From Desulfovibrio sp. OttesenSCG-928-I05 (GTDB taxonomy: Bacteria > Desulfobacterota > Desulfovibrionia > Desulfovibrionales > Desulfovibrionaceae), in assembly GCA_030266385.1 (NCBI GenBank), contig JAJDHY010000002.1, forward strand, positions 1-39,354: a DNA stretch of 39,354 nucleotides, written 5' to 3'. The notes beneath the pieces were generated by a model that worked only from the letters and a program-made list of their open reading frames with translations, ran no database searches and had not been told where the DNA came from. The position numbers and the translations under genes were made by a program. This document shows, in pieces, positions 33,996-39,354 of the stretch. The number at the start of each line of letters is the position of its first letter. Within the stretch, counting starts at the first letter, position 1.

Positions 33996-34901
33996 TCACC
34001 CTGCACGGCGGGCTTCAAGGACGCGGTCGTGCCCGGCAAGGTCGCTGTGGACGGTCACGTCCCGCCAGATCTGCGACGGGAGGAGGGCGCTATACGCTTC
34101 CCCCTGGTTCCAGCCCATTTCCATGAGCAGCAGACCGCCGGGCGCAAGGACTCGTGCGGCCTCTTGCGCCACGCAACGGGCCAGTTCGGTCCCGTCCGGT
34201 CCGGGTACCAGAGCGCTTTTGGGCTCAAAGAGGCGGACGTCATCGTCAAGGGCGGCGTATTCGTGTTCAGGGATATACGGGGGATTGGAAAGGATCATGT
34301 CATATGAAGCGTCGGGCAACAGATCCGTCAGCGGGCGGGAAAAATCAGCATGGGCAAAACACAGTGTCGCAGCGCCAAGCCGGGCGGCGTTGGCGGCAGC
34401 CGTTGCAAGGGCCTGCTCACTGATATCGATGGCAAGGCCTTCCCAGCCGGGAAGTTCCAGAGCTACCGTAATCGCTATGGCCCCCGATCCGGTGCCGAAA
34501 TCCGCGAAACGTCCGTTGTGTATTCCCCCGTGCATCCCGCTGTCCCGTGCGTACTCCAGCGCTTTTTCCACCAGAAGTTCCGTATCGGGCCGGGGAATCA
34601 GCGTGGCGGGGGTCACGGCAAAGGGGCGTCCGAAAAACTCTTTGTCGCCCAGTATATAAGCCATGGGTTCCCGCTTTTCCCGCCGGGCGCAATGGGCCAT
34701 GGCGCAATCAATGACAGCGGGGGGCAGTTCCCGGTCCGGGGCAAGGATGCGTTCCTTGAGCAAAGCGTGCCGTTCAATCCCCATGGCTCCGGCTGCGATC
34801 AGTTCCGCGTCGAGCGCCGGGGATTCGCTTCCGGCGTCGGCAAGGGCCTGCGTCATGGAGCGGATGAACCGGTCAAGTGTACGGGGGGCGTTTGTGCTCA
34901 T
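33996..34901 (-). CDS. prmC: Peptide chain release factor glutamine N5-methyltransferase
   Basis: FADFGTGSGAIAITVALELP, DMILSNPPYIPEHEY. Confidence 0.95.
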   Translation of the reverse strand: MSTNAPRTLDRFIRSMTQALADAGSESPALDAELIAAGAMGIERHALLKERILAPDRELPPAVIDCAMAHCARREKREPMAYILGDKEFFGRPFAVTPATLIPRPDTELLVEKALEYARDSGMHGGIHNGRFADFGTGSGAIAITVALELPGWEGLAIDISEQALATAAANAARLGAATLCFAHADFSRPLTDLLPDASYDMILSNPPYIPEHEYAALDDDVRLFEPKSALVPGPDGTELARCVAQEAARVLAPGGLLLMEMGWNQGEAYSALLPSQIWRDVTVHSDLAGHDRVLEARRAG

Positions 34902-34950
34902 GGGGTATCCCGCGTCGTCGGCAGGGTGATCGCAGGGGAGGTGCCGATCA

Positions 34951-34998
34951 ATGCGGCATTCCGTCCGGACAGTTCGCAGTCCGGACGGAATGCCGCAT
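34951..34998. other. 20-bp perfect hairpin between prfA and prmC
   Basis: ATGCGGCATTCCGTCCGGAC-AGTTCGCA-GTCCGGACGGAATGCCGCAT; no T-tract on either side. Confidence 0.9.
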
Positions 34999-35003
34999 GG
35001 TCA

Positions 35004-36074
35004 TTATATGTCGGATTGCGCCTTGAGTATTTCCGCCTGCGCGGCCGTGGTCAGCGCGTCGACCAGTTCCTGAATGTCGCCTTCCATGACGGAATCGAGC
35101 TTGTACAGGGTCAGGTTGACCCGGTGGTCGGTCACCCGCCCCTGCGGGAAATTGTAGGTGCGGATACGTTCGGAACGGTCGCCGGAACCAACCTGTGAGC
35201 GCCGGTTTTCCGCCTGTTCGGCCTGAACGCGTTCCTGCTCGGCCTGCAGCAGGCGGGAGTAGAGCACCTTGAGTGCCTGCGCCTTGTTCTTGTGCTGGGA
35301 TTTTTCATCCTGACAGGAAGCCACAATGCCGGTGGGGATGTGCGTCACGCGCACGGCGGAGTCGGTGGTGTTGACCGACTGCCCGCCGGGACCGGAGGAA
35401 CGGTACACGTCAAAGCGCAGTTCTTCCGGGCGGATGGTGATATCCGTTTCTTCCGCTTCGGGCATGATGGCGACAGTGGCCGCCGAGGTGTGGATGCGCC
35501 CCTGGGATTCGGTGACGGGAACGCGCTGAACGCGGTGGGTGCCCGCTTCAAACTTGAGGTTGCTGTACGCCTTGTGTCCCTTGAGCAGGGCGATGATTTC
35601 CTTGTACCCGCCGGTTCCCGTATCGCTGGCGGAAAGAATTTCAACTTTCCAGCCTCGCGTTTCGGCATAGCGGCTGTACATGCGGAAAAGATCCGCCGCG
35701 AAAAGGGCTGCTTCATCGCCGCCGGTTCCGGCCCGTATTTCCAGGATGATGTTTTTATCATCCATGGGATCCTTGGGCAGCAGCATGATTTTCAGCTCCT
35801 GCTCAATGGCGGGCATTTCCGTTTCCAGTTCTTTTATTTCCTCTTGCGCCATGGAGCGCATGTCGGGATCAGGATCGGAAAGCATGGCTTTGCTTTCGGC
35901 AAGCTGGTTCCGCAAATCCTTGTACCGGCGGAATAGCGAGACAACCTGACCGAGTTCCGCGTGGGCTTTGGTCAGTTTGACGTAGCGTTCCTGATCGGCG
36001 AGAACGTCGGGGGAAGAGAGCTGCTGCTCCAGGTCCTCAAAGCGTCGTTCTAGATTTTCCAGCTTGGCGAACAT
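35004..36074 (-). CDS. prfA: Peptide chain release factor 1
   Basis: GGQ motif in [25 protein letters not shown]; start at ATG 36074 ([19 protein letters not shown]). Confidence 0.96.
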   Translation of the reverse strand: MFAKLENLERRFEDLEQQLSSPDVLADQERYVKLTKAHAELGQVVSLFRRYKDLRNQLAESKAMLSDPDPDMRSMAQEEIKELETEMPAIEQELKIMLLPKDPMDDKNIILEIRAGTGGDEAALFAADLFRMYSRYAETRGWKVEILSASDTGTGGYKEIIALLKGHKAYSNLKFEAGTHRVQRVPVTESQGRIHTSAATVAIMPEAEETDITIRPEELRFDVYRSSGPGGQSVNTTDSAVRVTHIPTGIVASCQDEKSQHKNKAQALKVLYSRLLQAEQERVQAEQAENRRSQVGSGDRSERIRTYNFPQGRVTDHRVNLTLYKLDSVMEGDIQELVDALTTAAQAEILKAQSDI

Positions 36075-37119
36075 CGGGGAGCTCCAGAATTGTATACGCC
36101 GGGGCGCGGACGGGGACGGTGGCTTCAGTGCCGAGGGCCTCGTGCAGCGCCACAATGGCGACTTCAAGTTGTGATTCGTCGGGTTCTCGGGTCGTCAGCC
36201 TCTGCAAGAGCATGCCCGGCGCACGCAGCAGGGTGGCGATGATACCGCCTTCCAGTCCCGCCGCGAACTTGATGGCTTCATACGCGAGTGCACTGATGGG
36301 CATCATGAGCAGAAGCTTGAAGCACACGATGACGCTGTGCTTGATAACAACGTTATCAGGCCGCCAGAACAGCAGCACCAGCGGAACAAGCACCGCGTGC
36401 AGAATAATGGAAATGGCCAGCACGAACAGCATGAAGGTCGTGCCGCAGCGCGGGTGCAAACGGCTTTGTCTGGCCGCGCTTTCCGCGCTGACTTCGTCTT
36501 CGCGGTTTTCGTAAGCCCATATGGTTTTGTGCTCGGCACCGTGATACTCGAACACCCGGCGGATGTCGGGAAGGCGCGAGATAATCAATATATACAGAAG
36601 GAAGATGCTGGCTTTGAAAATGCCGTCCCAGACGTGGAAGCTCAAGCCTTCCATACCGCCTGCGAGGCCCAGTAAGCCCATGCCCACGGTAATGAAGTGC
36701 GGCAGCACCACGAACAGAAGAACGGCAAAGCCGATGGCGGTAATCAGCGTCAGGGCGAGTTGCCAGGGTTTGAGTTCCTCGCCTTCGCCTTCCACGGCGA
36801 TTTCCGCGGAAAAATTAAGCGCCTTGATGCCGTTGATGAGGGTTTCCATAAGGACGGGAAAGCCCCGGATGAAGGGCTTGCGGAGCACGTCAAAAACAGC
36901 CAGCGTAAACCAGGGGCGCACTTGCGCGATGATGGAGCCATCCGCCCTTCTGACGGCAATGGCAAGCTTGGACGCGTTGCGCATCATGACGCCTTCCATA
37001 ACGGCCTGTCCGCCCACAGCGAGACTTTCGCACTCCTCCTGAGAAGAGAGCAAAAGGGGCATGCTGTGCAGCGTGCGGGAAATCAGGGCAGAAAGGGATG
37101 GGGTATGATGCGTAGGCAC
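36037..37119 (-). CDS. DUF1385 membrane protein (YqhQ-like)
   Basis: [53 protein letters not shown]; 3' end overlaps prfA by 38 nt. Confidence 0.9.
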   Translation of the reverse strand: MPTHHTPSLSALISRTLHSMPLLLSSQEECESLAVGGQAVMEGVMMRNASKLAIAVRRADGSIIAQVRPWFTLAVFDVLRKPFIRGFPVLMETLINGIKALNFSAEIAVEGEGEELKPWQLALTLITAIGFAVLLFVVLPHFITVGMGLLGLAGGMEGLSFHVWDGIFKASIFLLYILIISRLPDIRRVFEYHGAEHKTIWAYENREDEVSAESAARQSRLHPRCGTTFMLFVLAISIILHAVLVPLVLLFWRPDNVVIKHSVIVCFKLLLMMPISALAYEAIKFAAGLEGGIIATLLRAPGMLLQRLTTREPDESQLEVAIVALHEALGTEATVPVRAPAYTILELPDVRQAGKSRTTL

Positions 37120-37192
37120 CGTTGCTCCTTTGCAGCCTCAGCGCCGTTCCGGTGACGGGACGTGCAAGACTGCGCGTACAGAGAAAGAAACG

Positions 37193-37227
37193 ATAAAAGC
37201 CCCCCGGGATTTTGCGACCCCGGGGAG
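37193..37227 (-). terminator. Candidate rho-independent terminator of rpmE
   Basis: On minus: CTCCCCGGGGTCGCAAAATCCCGGGGGGCTTTTAT. Confidence 0.7.
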
Positions 37228-37327
37228 CGAGCGTTACATGCGCAACAGGCGCAAGTTGGCGCGGACGGACGCACGCGGCTCGGCGCATACGCCGGGCCTG
37301 GGCCGGGAACGGCTGAGACGTCCAGCG

Positions 37328-37540
37328 CTACTTTTTCTCGAGATTCGCGTACTTCCGGCGGAAGCGGTCGATACGTCCGGCGGTATCCACGAAGCGCTGC
37401 TTGCCCGTGTAGAAGGGGTGGCAGTTGGAGCAGATTTCCACGTGCACGCTTTCGCCCTTGGTGGAACCCGCTTCAATTTCATTGCCGCAGGCGCAGGAAA
37501 TTTTGGCCTGATATGTCGTCGGATGGATATTGTCTTTCAT
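37328..37540 (-). CDS. rpmE: 50S ribosomal protein L31, Cys-containing type
   Basis: [28 protein letters not shown]...[30 protein letters not shown]. Confidence 0.96.
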   Translation of the reverse strand: MKDNIHPTTYQAKISCACGNEIEAGSTKGESVHVEICSNCHPFYTGKQRFVDTAGRIDRFRRKYANLEKK

Positions 37541-37729
37541 GGGAAACTCCTCTAGTACAATGCTCTCGAAAGGAACGTGTTTGCTTTTTGTCGGCGGCGG
37601 CATGTATTCTCATGCGCCGAGCGGGAATAGGTATCCTGATGCGCGAGCTTTGGCAAGCGAAATATAGCGGGATACGCCAAAGCCGTGTCACGATGCCATA
37701 TATAAGCAGTCTGTCGGGAAAGGGAAGGG

Positions 37730-38476
37730 ATGGCGAAAAAGGAACGGGCGGATCAGCTCCTCGCGGGGCTGGGACTCGCGGAAAGCCGGGAAAAGGCGAA
37801 ACGGCTCATCATGGCCGGGTTGGTCGGGTATACGCTTCCTTCGGGAAGCTGGATGCGGGTGGATAAACCCGGGCAGCAACTGCCCGGCGATACGCCGCTG
37901 GAAATCAAGGGACAGGACCCCTACGTCAGTCGGGGAGCCTATAAACTGCTGCCCGCTCTGACCGCGTTCTCCCTGCCGGTGGAAGGCGCTGTGGCGCTGG
38001 ATGCCGGAGCATCCACGGGCGGTTTTACCGATTGCCTTCTGCAGCACGGCGCTGCCAGAGTCTACGCCGTTGACGTGGGGCACAGCCAGCTGCACGAAAA
38101 ACTGCGGCAAGATCCGCGCGTTATCAGCATGGAAAAAACAAACCTGCGCCATGCGCCGGCAGATCTGCTGCCGGAAGCGGTGGATATCGTGGTCGCGGAC
38201 CTTTCCTTTATATCACTTACCGTCGTGCTGCCCGCACTGGTCCGTTACCTGAAAGACGGCGGATACATGGCGGCCCTCGTCAAACCGCAGTTTGAACTGG
38301 GACCGCAAGCCGCCCCCAAGGGCGTCGTGCGGGATGAAGCGCTCCGGCAGGAAGCCGTGGATAAAGTGCTGCATGCCGCCGAGGGGCTGGGGCTTAGCCC
38401 GCTGGGGGTCCTGCCTGCCGCGGTCAAAGGCCCGAAAGGCAACCAGGAATACATGGCGGTCTGGCGAAAGTCATAA
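37730..38476 (+). CDS. tlyA: TlyA-family rRNA methyltransferase
   Basis: S4-like N-terminus, SRGAYKLLPAL, ALDAGASTGGFTDCLLQHGA, VADLSFISL, ALVKPQFELG. Confidence 0.92.
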   Translation: MAKKERADQLLAGLGLAESREKAKRLIMAGLVGYTLPSGSWMRVDKPGQQLPGDTPLEIKGQDPYVSRGAYKLLPALTAFSLPVEGAVALDAGASTGGFTDCLLQHGAARVYAVDVGHSQLHEKLRQDPRVISMEKTNLRHAPADLLPEAVDIVVADLSFISLTVVLPALVRYLKDGGYMAALVKPQFELGPQAAPKGVVRDEALRQEAVDKVLHAAEGLGLSPLGVLPAAVKGPKGNQEYMAVWRKS

Positions 38477-38540
38477 TTTTGTTTCCTTCTCTCCCAATCA
38501 TTTCACATAGTTCCTCGAGTAAACAGCGTCTTTCCTCATT

Positions 38541-38678
38541 GACAGCATACTGCCGTTCTGGCAGGAGTGCAGCGGCACGCTTTGACAGTATACTGACAAA
38601 ACGGCAGGGGGCTGTCATTTTTTATTGACAGCATGCTGCCGATATGACACGAGACTGTCAAATGGGCAGCATGCTGTC
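38541..38678. promoter_or_regulatory. Array of about 7 phased 14-bp inverted-repeat operators
   Basis: Starts 38541, 38560, 38584, 38603, 38627, 38646, 38665: GACAGCATACTGCC, GGCAGGAGTGCAGC (weak), GACAGTATACTGAC, GGCAGGGGGCTGTC, GACAGCATGCTGCC, GACACGAGACTGTC (imperfect), GGCAGCATGCTGTC. Confidence 0.85.
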
Positions 38679-38695
38679 GTTTTGGAGGCGATGTT

Positions 38696-39262
38696 ATGGA
38701 TTCACGGTTGTATAGTCCCGAAGGCAGGTTGGTTGCGGAGATCAACTTTGAGATATTTAAAATAAACGGTCTGTTATTACAGGGCGGCGATCAGATGATC
38801 AAAAGCACGTCCCTGACCATTGCCCGGTGGCTCATGCTGCTGGCGCTGGAAGAAATGCCCATCACGGTGGCGCAGGCCTCGCGGCTTGTCGGGATACGCA
38901 GGCAAAGCGCGCAGCGGCTGGTGGATGCCCTGGTGGAAATGGATCTTGTGGAATTCAAGCCGAACCGGAACCACAGACGGGCCATGCTGGCCTGCCTGAC
39001 GGAAGCCGGGAAGGAAAAGCTTTGCCAGGCGCAGAGCGTTCATTCGGCGGCCGCGAATTCTCTGGCTGATGGTATGGAACCGGAAATGCTGCAACAGGCG
39101 CTTTCCGTTCTTCAGAATATCCATCTCCGGCTGCGGGAAAAGGCCCGTGAAAAGCTGGGTTCCGGTGAACGGGAGTTGAACAAGACAATTATGTATCACC
39201 CCGTTTCCGAAGATTTGGAAAACAAGCTGCGGCAGCGAAGTAAAAGCTGCGGTATTTCATAA
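38696..39262 (+). CDS. MarR-like winged-helix transcriptional regulator
   Basis: wHTH-like ITVAQASRLVGIRRQSAQRLVDALVEMDLVEFKPNRNHRRAMLACLTEAGKEKL; SD GGAGG. Confidence 0.78.
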   Translation: MDSRLYSPEGRLVAEINFEIFKINGLLLQGGDQMIKSTSLTIARWLMLLALEEMPITVAQASRLVGIRRQSAQRLVDALVEMDLVEFKPNRNHRRAMLACLTEAGKEKLCQAQSVHSAAANSLADGMEPEMLQQALSVLQNIHLRLREKAREKLGSGERELNKTIMYHPVSEDLENKLRQRSKSCGIS

Positions 39263-39311
39263 GTGTAACACGGGTGGTGCGGCATCACATGACGCATTGC
39301 CTGGAGGGTTT

Positions 39312-39354
39312 ATGACCTATCCCACAAGAATACGATACGGCTTACGGCTGCTTG
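39312..39354 (+). CDS. Start of a probable Rrf2-family regulator, 3' end outside window
   Basis: SD GGAGG then MTYPTRIRYGLRLL, similar to Rrf2 N-termini; only 14 residues visible. Confidence 0.45.
   Translation, partial: MTYPTRIRYGLRLL

Overview
The window is about 39 kb of GC-rich chromosome. Gene content and order (guaB-guaA-tatB-tatC-hisB-hisA, a Lap-type type I secretion operon, c-type cytochrome maturation-like pieces) look like a Desulfovibrionaceae-type sulfate reducer; this is inference, no search was run. Most genes are on the minus strand. Housekeeping genes: obgE (partial), folC, hisA, hisB, tatB, tatC, guaA, guaB, prmC, prfA, rpmE, tlyA. Signalling and accessory genes: a membrane hybrid kinase, a FIST protein paired with a soluble hybrid kinase, a LapB/LapC/LapG-like operon ending in a membrane protein with a degenerate HD-GYP domain, and a chemoreceptor with a C-terminal PilZ domain. 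The strongest non-routine observations are: (1) selD is a selenoprotein gene whose in-frame UGA splits it in the ORF track, so the true CDS is 7993..9045; (2) selD is followed 19 nt later by a His-rich LarC N-terminal-domain-only protein; (3) a Lap-like biofilm operon carries a degenerate HD-GYP protein where LapD would be expected; (4) a NosP/NahK-like FIST plus hybrid kinase pair; (5) about seven phased copies of a GRCAG-N4-CTGYC palindrome lie directly upstream of a MarR-like regulator; (6) an orphan 36-aa ORF has its own Shine-Dalgarno and terminator; (7) a 20-bp perfect hairpin separates prfA and prmC.
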